From NCBI GenBank assembly GCA_014607495.2, contig CP053148.1:6076001-6140000 (forward strand): a stretch of 64,000 nucleotides of DNA, read 5' to 3'. Under the pieces are notes generated by a model, which was not told the origin of the DNA, did no database searches, and was given only the letters and a program-made list of their open reading frames with translations. Positions 52,797 to 64,000 of this stretch are shown in pieces (within the stretch, counting starts at the first letter, position 1; each line of letters begins with the position of its first letter). The position numbers and the translations under genes are program-made. Source of the DNA: Carposina sasakii. Its lineage: Eukaryota > Arthropoda > Insecta > Lepidoptera > Carposinidae.

Positions 52797-54204
52797 TTAA
52801 ATCGTGGAATATGAAATTCGGTAAAATGAAATTCGATAACAAAAAAATCTGTATTCTAATAATCTAATACACCCGTTTAAAACATGTGTTCTCGGTTTAG
52901 TTTTAGCAAAGTGTGGTTAACATAATAGTGGGTTTATATAAATATGTTGGTTAACGTTTAAACTTCAAAGCTTTTCAATAGGACTGTACTAAACAGTTTC
53001 AATTATTTGATGGTGTCCGAATCGTCAGTAAAAAATATATAAAAATAAAATATGATAATTCGAACACTGTGTCCGAGTTGTCACTTACTCGTTTTATTAT
53101 TTTTTGTGCGACTGTACTGTTTTCGATCTAAACATTATAAGGGATGAATGGGTGGTATCTTGATAGGGAGCGAAAGAGTATTTTTAGGAAAAGGGGCGCA
53201 AAATACGGACTCGAGACCGCCGTTTTCGTGCCTGCAAGGACAACGATGCACACGTATGTACAGTCAGACGTAGATTTTAAAACGGAAAAACGTGTGTCGA
53301 ACAATTTAAAATTTGTAATATTATGCTCGCCAACAGTAATAATTACTTAGTTTAATTTAAGTAATATTGGCCTACATTAAGACTCCTTTGTTATATTGGA
53401 AAACACGTTGTACAGTAATTTTAAACAAAACTACTACTATAGAAATTGGGTCTTTGGTAATGAAGTACATTTTAAAACTTATATTTTATTAAACTATATT
53501 AAAAATTGATGATTTGCCTATTTCAAAATTAAATATGTATGTAATCTTAGACCTAAACTTTTAAAAATTTTAATCCTAATTCCGAAATGTCCTGGTCATA
53601 TTAATAGCAATTAAATTTGTTTACATAATTGTTATTATTGATTAATCAATTACCAGAGAACTAATTTTGTAGACGTGTCTGTTTTCACTTCTGTTTTTTG
53701 CTGAGAGTGTTCTGAATATCTTGAAATTAAAACGAAATGCAGTAGAAATGTATTTTCAGATCTTGTTTTGCACACCAAATTAATTCCAATATGATTTTTC
53801 TTTGACATAACGGTTGCTGACATACCACCGTATTTTAATAAATTTTTTATTGTACTTTATACATTTCAGCTTTGTTGTCATAGACCCAATTTGAGAGAAA
53901 GATGTTGCAATAATAACCAAGTACTGAAAATGTAGGAACATTAAGTTCCTCGGGTGGCTGACGAAGAGGATAACTGATTAATTTTTAATAAATAAATAAG
54001 CTTTCATGGTCAGAGCATCGGTAAGTTAATTAATAATGTTATTTAGTGCACCGCACGATTTCATGTAAACTAAGTAATTATTACTGATAGCGTTTGGACT
54101 GTATGATAAGCATTTAATGTATGATAAGCACACGGAAATTATTTCAATAATAAGAAATCCAGAAAATTCAGGTAAATCCCACCGACATGCGTCCAGTAAC
54201 TAGT
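52797..54204. other. Gene-free stretch, nothing recognised
   Basis: About 1.4 kb of AT-rich sequence without recognisable gene, repeat or palindrome. Short frames lack domain features. Confidence 0.35.
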
Positions 54205-54990
54205 GATGTGCCGGATCGTTAAAAATGTATATCCGCGGACACGGATATGAATACGGATATTTGGTGTCAATATCCGCGGATACGGATCTTAACTTTCTTA
54301 CGCAGTCGGTGTCGGTGCGCGCGACAAATACTTAATTTAAAAAATCATTTAATTCAAATTTAAAATATTACGAAGATCTAAGTTTTGATTTCTTAGTAAA
54401 ATGTGATCTTATAACTTTTTATAATGTTGATTTTTTTAGTAAAGGTTAGGAAGAGACAAAAAGTAGCCTATGTCACTCTCTATCTTTTCAACTACCTATT
54501 GCGAGATGGATTATTGGGCAGCGCGGCCGTAAGGATTTTAATGCATGTTTTGTGTGCGCCAGTCATAGTTGCATGTATCAGTATTGTACTACAATGTATA
54601 ATCATTATTCTACCTTTTTAATACATGTGATGTTGGTGTGCCTAATCTTAATAAATATTAAATAACTATCTCCACTTAAAAAAATCACGTCAATTTGTCG
54701 CTCCGTTTTGCCCTAAAAGACGAACAAACAGACACACACATTTATTATTTTCCCATTTATAACTAACTTCTGATAAGTTTGCAAAATATGATTTTAGCAA
54801 ATAAAAAATATCTGGATTGAATTGAATAGTTTTTTATTTTCTGCCACCTAATCACCTATTTAAAGAATTTCATTTATAGATTTAAAATTAATGAGATAAA
54901 AAGATCTGTAAAAGATCCGCCAAAAAAGTAACGGATACGGACACGGATACGGGTCTTTCTTTTGCCTCGGATATCCGCGGTTAGGGTATT
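54205..54990. repeat. Element with terminal CGGATA sub-repeats
   Basis: 54230-54300 and 54925-54985 are packed with CCGCGGATACGGATA-type motifs in opposite orientation. Probably a non-autonomous DNA element with sub-terminal repeats; the ends are not resolved. Confidence 0.4.
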
Positions 54991-55216
54991 CGTGTAAGAT
55001 ATTGGTAATTTGTTATTGCCTCTCAAAATATTGGGGACCCGACCGAACTTTTTTCGATAATTTTTAATTCGGAGGAGATACTTCTGAAATGTAGTTTATT
55101 ATGTGCCCAATCGAAAATGAATACTTCATGAATTTGTTAAATCGCTTCTTTTGTTAAGTCCAAACAAAACAACGCCAGTCATTAAGCGCATTACACAAAC
55201 ATAAAGTTTGGTATGA
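54991..55216. other. Unassigned sequence left of the LTR retrotransposon
   Basis: No gene recognised. Confidence 0.3.
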
Positions 55217-55412
55217 TGTACAAGACAGTACATAAATGTCAATGTCAATCTGTCATCGCTATAGCTAGAATTGGGACTTGTCAGTTGCACACAAGTTTTA
55301 GATTAAAACGCTCTCTTAGCGATAGCCATTGAACTGTAAATTAATATAATAAATTGGAAATACAGTGCATTCAATACATATTTAAACTTTATGTTTTATT
55401 AAGCGCCTAACA
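55217..55412 (+). repeat. 5' LTR of the BEL/Pao element
   Basis: 196 bp, TGTACAAGACAG to GCGCCTAACA. An AATAAA lies about 65 bp before the end. Confidence 0.88.
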
Positions 55413-56496
55413 TAAATAATGGTCCTTCGAGCCTTCAATTTAGTGCTAATCGCCAGTTTCTATAATTACCGGGCCGGACCCGAGTGAGTGACGCCATTTT
55501 TTTGTTCGCGATAATATCAGTCCATGTCCCAGCGTGTGCAGCTCATTTTTTTTTTCATTTCACAAACTGTTTCCTCGGCAAGTTGCGGAGTGTTCCAGTA
55601 AACGCAGTGCGTATTTATTGTGAAAGAACATTGTACATTCTACAAATAAGTGCAACAAGTTGTCGCATATAAACTTTCGTGTGCAGTGCGCGTGGAAGAA
55701 TCTCGAAGTTCGAGTACCTAAGCGTCCAGTGGACCATAACATTCTTCACTTTGGTGATTTTCTGCAAGTTGCAGAAACAAGAATACTTATTGTTTCAAGA
55801 ATAAACTTTCGTGTGCAGTGCGCGTGGAAGAATCATAATTATCTCGAAGTTCGAGTAATCGTCCAGTGGGCAATACAAACTTCGCCATTGTGAGTTTTCT
55901 GCAGGTTGCAGAAACAAGAATACTTATTGTTTCAAGAATAAACTTTCGTGTGCAGTGCGCGTGGAAGAATCATAATTATCTCGAAGTTCGAGTAATCGTC
56001 CAGTGGGCAATACAAACTTCGCCATTGTGAGTTTTCTGCAGGTTGCAGAAACAATAATACTTAGTGTTTCAAGAATAAACTTTCGTGTGCGGTGCGCGTG
56101 GAAGAATTATAATTATCTCGAAGTTCGAGTAATCGTCCAGTGGATACTTAACCTTTATTTTCTGCAAATTGGAGAAGCAAGCAAGCATACTTGGTATTTT
56201 ATAAACAAACCTACATTCGTCATTGTTCTACGGCAATTCACAACAACTTCACTTCAGTCCTTCTTCAAGCTGACTTCAAGTCGTTCCCGAGGAGAAGATA
56301 ATCACTACATTTGTCTGTCGAACTCTGTGTGCAGGGCTCGTGCAGGGTATTGTTGTGGTATTGGGCGCGATGCGACGCTAAGTGACTGTATAATCTATGG
56401 TTGTATTTTGTTTTTAGGTTGCTTTTTCATTTCTTTGGTGAACGCTCGTGGCGTACTAATTTTCATTTTGTGTTCTTTGATCACTAATTAATAAGT
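55413..56496 (+). repeat. BEL/Pao leader with 137-bp tandem repeats
   Basis: Four units starting with ATAAACTTTCGTGTGC at 55667, 55801, 55938 and 56075 (spacing 134-137 bp), each with CTCGAAGTTCGAGTA. Long frames across this region are by-products of the repeat. Confidence 0.75.
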
Positions 56497-56745
56497 ATGG
56501 CGGAAGATATAAAACGGCTAGTGGCAGCCAGGGGACAACTAAAAGCCTCGCTAACACGTATGTTGGCATTTAAAAGAAATCTTGATGCAGATGAAAGTCT
56601 TCGCAGTTCTGTAGATCCCATTTTGATTAAACAAAAGAAAGAACGTCTAGTTAAAATTTATGACGACTATAAGGAGAGCAACGAGCTGCAGCCCTTGAGT
56701 CGCTGGGGGATGGCACTCCGGCTGCCGGACGCCGCTCTAGTTTAG
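56497..56745 (+). pseudogene. BEL/Pao gag N-terminal fragment
   Basis: 82 codons starting MAEDIKRLVAARGQLKASL, typical of the coiled N-terminus of BEL gag, ending at TAG 56743-56745. Capsid, zinc knuckles and protease are absent; the next frame resumes near the end of the protease-linked region. Confidence 0.72.
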
Positions 56746-56751
56746 TCACAA

Positions 56752-59700
56752 TTGATAATAATAAGACAGTCAAATCTAAATATTGTGCTTCTGAGAGAAC
56801 AGCTTCCAGCATTGCCCACAGAGCTTATATTACAAAATACACGCTTTGGCTATGTGGTGGCTGGCAAGGTCCGTCACTCAGGAGCGGTCACAGCATCATG
56901 CCTGGCTTCAGGGTTTGATTATCAGCAGGTACATAATGATGGTTTAGGTAGGTTAGAGAACATAATTTCCCAATTTTGGAAAACTGAGGAGGTCCCGGAA
57001 CTGTATACCGAGGCAGACTCAGAGCAGGAGCTAGCTGAAACTATATTTAAGCAAACTGTGGTATTAAAAGATAATAAATTTGAAGTGGCATTGCCGCTTA
57101 AGCAAAAGCTTAGGGATTTGCATTTAGGAGATTCTCTCACCTGTGCTTTGAAGCGATTCTTAAACTTGGAGTTGAGATTTAAAAAGGATAATAATTTATT
57201 TTTGCGCTACAAGGTGTTTATAGATGAGTATGTTCAGTTGGGGCATGCAAAATATGTTAATATTTGAAATTATAATTTAGGAAATGATGTAGTGTACTTT
57301 TTGCCGCATCATCCTGTTTTCAATGAAAACAGTCAAACTACAAGTTTAAGAATTGTTTTTGATGGCTCTATGCCTTCACTTTCAAAGGTTTCTCTAAATG
57401 ATGTTTTACTAAATGGGCCTGTTGTGCAAAATGATTTATTTAGCATATTGATTCTATTTAGGTTATATAAGTATATTTTGAATTGCGATATTCGTAAGAT
57501 GTTTAGAGCCATTAGTTTGACACCATCACACCGGCCTTTACAAAATATTCTTTGGAGACCAAATCCAAATGCTGATATTGAGTGTCTTCAATTACAAACA
57601 GTTTCATATGGACTAAAGAGTTCATCTTTTCTGGCAACTCGTTGCCTACTAGAGTTAGTTTATAGATTTAAGGATCAATATCCCCTGGCTGCCACAGCTC
57701 TAATTCATAATACCTATGTTGATGATGTAAACTTGGTAAACAATGATATTAATGAAATTTTAGAGGCTAAAACCCAATTGATTACCTTATTAATAAAGGG
57801 TGGTTTTGAATTGCACAAGTGGTGCTCTAATAAAAGGGAATTATTGAATAGTATACCCATTGATAGCCAATCAAAGGGTTTTGTTCTCTTCTCTGGTGAA
57901 AGGGATACTGTTATTAAAACTTTAGGTATAAAATGTGATTTGGATTCAGATACACTCATAATGAGTTCCCCTTCACAAGAAGTCTGTAATAGTTATACTA
58001 AGAGAGATATATTGTCGTTTGTTAGTAGACTTTTTGATCCATTAGGTTTAGTCGGGCCAGCAATTGTTAGTGCTAAATTACTAATGCAACAAACGTGGTT
58101 AGAAAAGATTGAATGGGATGTTCCCTTGCCTGACTACCTCAATGTGGCGTTCAGAAAGTTTACTGAGAGCCTAAATAAAATGAATGCTATTGTAATGAAT
58201 AGAAACTTGGACACATCCAAGGCTAAATCCATAGATATAATTGGTTATGCTGATGCTAGTAATAAGGCTCTAGGATGTTGTCTATACTTAAGAATTGTAG
58301 ATGTTGACAATAATGTTAATGTCGATTTATTATGTTCTAAGTCACGTGTCAATCCTATAAAAAAGTTAACTACTCCAAGATTAGAGTTGAATAGTGCCTT
58401 GTTGCTATCCAAGTATGATATTATGAAGTCAAGATTCAATCCAAACATGTACCTATTTGTGGACTCTCAAGTTGTACTTGCTTGGCTAGCAACAAATCCA
58501 CTAAAACTAGGTGTATATGTAGCTAATAGAGTTAAATATATAAAAGAATTATCTAATAGTTTCTCATGGCATTATGTAGACACGTCAAAGAATCCAGCTG
58601 ACTGTTTGTCGCGAGGTGTAGACCCTCATTTATTACAGAATCATAAGTTATGATTTCATGGGCCATCATATTTGAGTAGGTTGGATTTTCTGCCTGGCCA
58701 TGCCTTTGAAATACCAAGTGTAATACCAGAAATAAAGGTATCTCACATTGTTAGTAAGATTGAGCACTTGCCCTTGTTTAAGGATTGCTCAAATATTGAT
58801 AAGATTAAGCGTATTTTGTCATACATGTATAGATTTGTTAATAATTGTAAATGCAAACTGGAGGACAGACTGTCAGGGACTTTCACGCCTCAAGAGATGA
58901 ATTATTCACTTAATGTTATTTTTAGATATGAGCAGTTCAAAGGCTTTAGAGTTAAATTTACCTATAAAGTCAAATCTTCAGGCGTTAAATCCGTTTTTAG
59001 ACAGTATGGGCATGCTGCGCGTAGGTGGACGACTCCAGCATGCTGCTGTACCATATGCTACTAAGCATCCTATTATTTTGCCAAAAGGTTCTAGATTAGT
59101 ACATTGCTTAACAGAGAAGCAGCATAGGGCATTGTTGCACGCTGGACCCAAGCTTGTGCTCTCTGAGTTAAGTTTAAAATACCACCTTATTAATGGTATT
59201 AGAGAGGTTAAGCATGTTTTACATAAATGTTTAGTTTGTTTTAAGTTAAAGGAAAAAAATGCTGAACAATTAATGGGCTCTCTTCCTCACGATAGGATAA
59301 CTCCATCAAGAGTTTTTGAGAGGACTGGTATTGATTTTGGTGGTCCATTTAATATTAAAATGCTTAGAGTTAGAAAACCTGTTATCCAAAAGGCATATGT
59401 CTTGCTACTTGTTTGTTTCACAATAAAGGCGTTGCATATTGAGTTAGTGAGTGATTTGACAACTGATTGTTTTTTAAATGCTTTAAAAAGATTTATATCG
59501 CGTAGAAACAAGCAAGTAGTAATATATTGTGATAATGCTAGTACATTTAAGGGGGCTGAAAATAAATTAAATAAATTATATCAATTACAGTCTGCCATAG
59601 ATCACAAGAATGCTGTCGAACTTTATGCTGCTGAAAAAAACATTTGTTTTTAATACATTCCTAGTTATTCGCCAGTGTTTGGTTCCCTGTGGGAGGCTGG

Positions 59701-60237
59701 AATTAAATCCGTAAAATATCATTTAAAAAGGGTTGTGGGTGAATCTGTCTTGACATACGAGGAGTTAAACACAGTGTTAATTCAAATTGAAGGAATTTTA
59801 AACTCTCGTCCTCTGACTGCTTTACCAGCAACAGATAATAACGAAACGCCCTACTTGACTCCAGGTCATTTCTTAATGCAGTCTCAGCCTACTACTTTTC
59901 CTGAAAAAGATTGTTTAACTGAACCTATTAGTAATGTTAAGTTTTGGGATCAATGTAATCGCATGGTTCAGAGTTTTTGGAAACAATGGTATAAACAGTA
60001 CCTTGTTCATCTTCAAAATAGGCCAAAATGGCGTAATTCTTGTGATAATATAAAGGTTGGAACGCTGGTCATTGTTAAAGATGATAATGTCACACCTTTA
60101 AGGTAGCCTATGGCTAGAGTAGTAGAGGTATTCCCCGGAGCTGATGGTAAAGTAAGAGCGCTCTCCATCAGGACACCAAAAGGGTCTATCATTAGAACTA
60201 GTATATATAAAGTCTGTATACTTCCCATTGAAACCTA
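56752..60237 (+). pseudogene. BEL/Pao pol remnant (RT, RNase H, integrase)
   Basis: Order: the segment just before the RT with ILQNTRFGYVVAGKV and GDSLTCALKRFLNLE (56752-57267); RT (57268-58020) with IVFDGS and the catalytic YVDD at 57715-57726; RNase H (about 58235-58630) with YADASNKALG and FVDSQVVLAWL; integrase with a zinc-binding H..H/C..C segment (HRALLH, HKCLVC, about 59130-59250) and a DDE core (GIDFGGPF, YCDNAST, LWEAGIK). Stops interrupt the frame at 57265, 58651, 59651 and 60104, and the frame shifts near 58932. Catalytic residues are still present, so decay is recent. Confidence 0.85.
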
Positions 60238-60409
60238 ATAAATTTATTTCATTGGTACATTCATATAAGTATATCATAATGTAAAGTCATAAAATGAGTA
60301 CTAGAATATACCAGTTAATTTTATATGACTTATACCTTTAAGATAGTCTTTGTGATTTAAGCAGTATAAGTGGTAGTTAACTGTGTGAGCTTTCTCTTGC
60401 TGCGGAATA

Positions 60410-60611
60410 TGTACAAGACAGTACATAAATGTCAATGTCAATGTCAATCTGTCATCGCTATAGCTAGAATTGGGACTTGTCAGTTGCACACAAGTTTTAG
60501 ATTAAAACGCTCTCTTAGCGATAGCCATTGAACTGTAAATTAATATAATAAATTGGAAATACAGTGCATTCAATACATATTTAAACTTTATGTTTTATTA
60601 AGCGCCTAACA
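60410..60611 (+). repeat. 3' LTR of the BEL/Pao element
   Basis: 202 bp, same as the 5' LTR except for one extra TGTCAA. Confidence 0.88.
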
Positions 60612-61689
60612 TATACAGGGTATTTTTTGGTCGTCAACGTTTTTGAATACCACGCATTCTCCTCATCATCACGAACATTTTTCTCCATGGAAGCATACCT
60701 GGGAAGTGTCTGGTTTCCAAGATATTGAGGTCTAAAGTCTACTTATCAAGTTGCATTTTTTGGCAGAAATGCATGTAGGCATGACTAACAAACATCTTTC
60801 CCGAAGAAACGTTACTTAAATTCCAAACATTTCCTATCAAAAATCCAAGGCAAAAGTTACAGCGCGCGGTGGGTAATGCTACGAGTAGTTCTACGAGTAC
60901 TCTAGCTTCTCGCGCGAAGCACACTAGGCTAACCTAGAAACCTACACTAGGCTACACTGGCAGCAACAACCAACACGAAAAATCCAGCTAAGACAAAACT
61001 ACTACTTTGTTACTAACACAAAAAAGTTAGTTTTTATTATTAACTAAGTAGGTACCTACCTACATTTACGATCGTATCCTTAGTGGAAAAGTTCGAGGAC
61101 ACACAAATGAGAGATGGTGCACAATACCTACTAGGTATGACAGGAACGTGGTTCGCAGCGATCAGCTGATTGCCCGGTCGGGCTCTTGCCGGCTATCGAT
61201 CGAGACTTCTCCAGTTTCCAGTGTCTATTTCTTACTAATCCTCATAACATACAGGAATAACCTAGCTAGGTAGGCACATTAACTTGAATCTACAGTACGT
61301 ACAGTGTAAATTATTAATAATAGTAGTAGGTACTATTGACTACCAACGCGATACGCGGGAAACTCCTTAATTTAGGTTCTTTCGAGCTACCTAAGCTACG
61401 AAACAATCGAGTAAGTAAGTAGGTACCTTTTCTAGGGCAAAAATCACAATCCCAAACTTCTTCATCAATAACTTCTTCAAGTTTAATCAAATGACGAAGT
61501 TACACATAACATAAATAACAGAAAATTAATTATAAACAGTAAACACCATTGTCAAAATTAACGTAACAACAATAAATTATTCGCCGGTATTAGCATTTAG
61601 GTAACGAAATTCGAAAGCTATTACGCTACAGACGGTGGCACGTGTAAAGCTGCCCGCCCTTGAACCTGTTTATGCACACAGTTTGGAGT

Positions 61690-62625
61690 GGTTATTCAAT
61701 AACTGTGTGTGTGAAGTTAGCACCGCCATTTTGGAAATTGAAAAAAATAATAGTTGTGCTAGATTGTGCTAGGCATGTGCTGACTTGTGCCGTAAATAAA
61801 ATTTTAAAATATCAAAAAATTAAAAAGTTACAGGAAAAATAAAAAAAAATATCACTAGCACCGCCATTTAGTAAAATTGATAAAATAACAAATGGATAAG
61901 TTTGTGCTAGGGCTGTGCTAGACTGTGCCGTAAAGCAAATTTCGATACCGCTGATAGATTTTCAGAAAATCGCGATTGAAAAAAAATCGCAGCACCGCCA
62001 TTTTGTCAAAATCGAAAAAAAATAAATTGCTTCGATTCTGATTAAAATGTGCTAGAATGTGCTGCAAACGAAAAATCAATATCATAGACGGTTTATGAGA
62101 AAAACAAAATTGAACATTAAAAAATGAATATGCGATTTTAACGGTTTAAATTCACTTATTTGAAAAAACAAAAAATGTGCTAACTTGTGCTAGGCTAGTC
62201 TTCTAAAACTACATTCGAATAACGAGAATAATTGTGCAATTTTTTCTGAAAATGAAAAAACAAAATTAAAAAAAAAAATTTTTGTTCGTACAAAGTTCCA
62301 AAAAATACCACAACTTGTGCTAGGTTTGTGCTGCAGAACGCCGAAATCCCCACTTCGATAAGTCAATGCGTTGTCGAGAAATTACAGAAATAATATTTTG
62401 GAACATAAACGCATTGACTAGCACAAACTTATCCATTTGTTATTTTATCAATTTTACTAAATGGCGGTGCTAGTGATATTTTTTTTATTTTTCCTGTAAC
62501 TTTTTAATTTTTTGATATTTTAAAATTTTATTTACGGCACAAGTCAGCACATGCCTAGCACAATCTAGCACAACTATTATTTTTTTAAATTTCCAAAATG
62601 GTGGTGCTAACTTCACACACATCAC
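61690..62625. mobile_element. Nested palindromic element with GTGCTAG repeats
   Basis: Arms of about 210 bp (61690-61912 and 62417-62625) pair through TGTGTGTGAAGTTAGCACC, GTGCTGACTTGTGCCGTAAA and AACAAATGGATAAGTTTGTG. The 500-bp centre has several diverged units, each with GTGCTAG...TGTGCTG followed by an A-rich stretch. Confidence 0.75.
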
Positions 62626-62765
62626 ATCGAGTCATATCGAGTCGTCGACAGCTGCACACGATGCGATTTTTTTTCATATTCAGTTCGGTTTGATACGTCA
62701 CCTGATGCGTACGCTTTTTCTTTTCTCGAGTTGTGTTTTTGTGTTTTAAGTACTGATTACCGCGC

Positions 62766-62784
62766 GTGTGTGTGTGTGTGTGTA
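62766..62784. repeat. (GT)n microsatellite
   Basis: Run of alternating G and T just upstream of the HTH exon. Confidence 0.8.
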
Positions 62785-62831
62785 TTTGTTTTATTGTGCA
62801 GTTTAGGTATTTATTGATTAACATTGAAAAA

Positions 62832-63036
62832 ATGCCGCATCAGTACACTTCGCGCGAATACCTAAACATGGTGTATTGCTATGGCAGAGCCGATGGAAAT
62901 GCAGCATTGGCTCTTCGTGAGTACGGCATCAGGCATCCTGAAGCACAGCAACCCACTGATTCTCGGGTGATTTTGAGGGCCGTCTACCGCATCCTGGAAA
63001 ACCAGCCAATTGTCCCGGTTTCACATAACTATTTTG
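62832..63036 (+). CDS. Transposon-derived HTH domain exon (DUF4817-like)
   Basis: ATG 62832 opens HQYTSREYLNMVYCYGRADG, then NAALALREYGIRHPEAQQP and AVYRILENQPI: the helix-turn-helix at the N-terminus of arthropod mariner/Tc-type transposases (DUF4817-type, from memory). A donor CTATTTTG|GTAGGT ends the exon at about 63036. No downstream catalytic exon was found before the right terminus. Confidence 0.6.
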
Positions 63037-63580
63037 GTAGGTACCTAAGTTACCTAACTACTATTAATCAGATCTTTCTTTGTGTTCCGTTAAATTTGTT
63101 GGTAAATACTCGTACCTAACAGTTAGGTACTTAGGAACTTACGTAAAAAATATTGTCTTAGTTTAATTTCATGTGTTTCTTTATGATGTTAATTGTTTGT
63201 GATGGCTGTAGGTTTTCTGTGGTCCTTGGTGTTTCGCTTCGCGAGTTAGGCAATGGTAAAATGACGGCGATGCCGGTGGAAAATGCAGTACCTTCTTGCT
63301 ATTAAGTATTCTGTTTGGAAGGTTTATGTTAGGATAAGATGGCAGATAATTCGCATTTGTTATAATATTTCTTTCCGAGGATTTCGACTAAACAAATAGG
63401 TTAGTAGGTAGGTTTTATGCACTGATGTTATTCTCCGTTTTACGTAACCTCGTACCACGTTACGGACGAAGTTGAGCGATGTCAGCTTTACATTGCGCGC
63501 GACCAAATGAATAAAAAAAAATTACCTGAAAAATTAAACTCATTTCCCAGCAATATTTTTTGTATAAACAAACTTTATTT
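63037..63580. other. Unassigned interior of the mariner-type element
   Basis: No catalytic transposase domain visible in any frame. Confidence 0.35.
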
Positions 63581-63659
63581 GATGTACAGAATACATACCT
63601 TTCGTATACGGTTGCAACCAAAAAACACCCTGTATATATATATATATATATAGCTTCAT

Positions 63660-64000
63660 TCAAAGCAAAACATTAAATCATGGTATGGTATCATAGCTTC
63701 ACTCAAAGCCAATTAATTTTCTTAGGATTAGTTTTCCTAAGACTCCTTTGTCCCTTTTCTATTGGTCAATCTGCAGCATATCTGACTCGCTCTGCCACAT
63801 AGCTTAGCATCAATGGAAACTGTCATATAGTTCCACAGCTTAGCTTGTACATCTTTGTCTTTTTAAGTGGGACTCCCACTTAAATACAGTTTTTTATGGT
63901 ATTTATCTGGCATTCAGCGAACGTTTACCCTAAGCAAAGCCCTCTTAATTACGGGTTTTCAGTCACTTATCCGCCTAACCCATTTTAATTTTATTTACAG
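63660..64000. other. Unassigned sequence ending in a possible splice acceptor
   Basis: Nothing recognised, but the last bases (CCATTTTAATTTTATTTACAG) form a pyrimidine-rich tract plus CAG at exactly the window end. An exon may start at the next base. Confidence 0.3.

Larger units (their letters stand above)
55217..60611 (+). mobile_element. BEL/Pao LTR retrotransposon, internally degenerate
   Basis: A 5.4-kb element with LTRs at 55217-55412 and 60410-60611, TG...CA ends, a presumed primer-binding region starting TGGTCCTTCGAGCC, a leader with tandem repeats, a gag start and a pol region with RT, RNase H and integrase domains. The LTRs are identical apart from one 6-bp unit (TGTCAA), which implies recent insertion. 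The coding region has five in-frame stops, one frameshift and a large deletion between gag and the end of the protease region. The flanks (TATGA left, TATAC right) do not form a clean TSD; a mariner-type element abuts the right LTR. Confidence 0.88.
60616..63632. mobile_element. Mariner-type element with HTH exon (parent of the ACAGGGTG MITEs)
   Basis: 3017 bp, flanked by TA, with inverted ends CAGGGTATTTTTTGGTCGTC and GGTTGCAACCAAAAAACACC. The left 130 bp match the MITE family at 52423-52792. It contains an HTH-type coding exon at 62832-63036 and an internal palindrome at 61690-62625. No catalytic domain is readable, so it is non-autonomous now. Confidence 0.7.

Noticed and set aside
56003..56491. 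162-residue frame ahead of gag
   Set aside because: It runs through the 137-bp tandem repeats of the leader, and the composition does not fit a retroelement protein.
1..64000. Horizontally acquired bacterial or viral gene cluster
   Set aside because: No intronless block of non-transposon genes with distinct composition is present; GC-rich patches all fall in repeats.

Overview
The window looks like nuclear DNA of a moth or butterfly (Lepidoptera). It is AT-rich. The genes are split by GT-AG introns, and the dispersed repeats are of types I know as common in lepidopteran genomes (copies with a 'GACGCCCGCGACTCCGTCC' head, and a SINE ending in 'CTGCAATAGGCTGA'). I see no bacterial operons, tRNAs, rRNAs or CRISPR arrays. 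The species assignment is inference.

Four host-gene loci can be supported. (1) The first two coding exons of a glycerol kinase lie on the minus strand (2591 down to 535), and the gene continues beyond the left edge. (2) A complete nine-exon microsomal cytochrome P450 lies on the plus strand (24392-37180). Every splice phase agrees, giving 490 residues with all hallmark motifs. (3) Four phase-consistent exons of a divergent SLC6-like (sodium/neurotransmitter symporter fold) membrane protein lie on the plus strand (44593-50711), incomplete at both ends. (4) A short two-exon coding candidate of unknown family lies on the minus strand (42166 down to 41782).

Most of the rest is transposable-element sequence, often nested. 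Region by region: 0.2-2.7 kb, glycerol kinase with a SINE and a solo LTR in its introns. 2.7-7.3 kb, a long inverted repeat bracketing an RTE-type reverse-transcriptase relic, plus tandem partial repeats. 7.3-10.8 kb, small palindromic MITEs. 10.8-19.7 kb, deeply nested elements including three copies of a 1.05-kb TIR element, a Jockey-like LINE cut by other repeats, and a Tc1-like transposase relic. 19.7-23.9 kb, more LINE remnants and part of an unclassified DNA transposon. 24.4-37.2 kb, the P450, with elements in nearly every long intron, including one bounded by perfect 8-bp target duplications. 37.2-44.3 kb, MITEs, a foldback element and an RTE relic holding a hAT element. 44.3-50.8 kb, the SLC6-like exons with a hAT and a stack of insertions in one intron. 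50.8-55 kb, MITEs and unannotated DNA. 55.2-60.6 kb, a BEL/Pao LTR retrotransposon with almost identical LTRs but broken coding capacity. 60.6-63.6 kb, a mariner-type element with a helix-turn-helix exon and an internal palindromic element. 63.6-64.0 kb, unannotated, ending in a possible splice acceptor.

The host genes do not form a pathway. Glycerol kinase is cytosolic lipid/energy metabolism, the P450 is an ER oxidase and the SLC6-like protein is a membrane carrier; each appears to be independently transcribed. The strongest novelty candidates are the DNA elements whose boundaries can be fixed from target-site duplications or empty-site comparisons inside the window, especially the TAGGGTGGA element (33690-35206) and the 1.05-kb TIR family.
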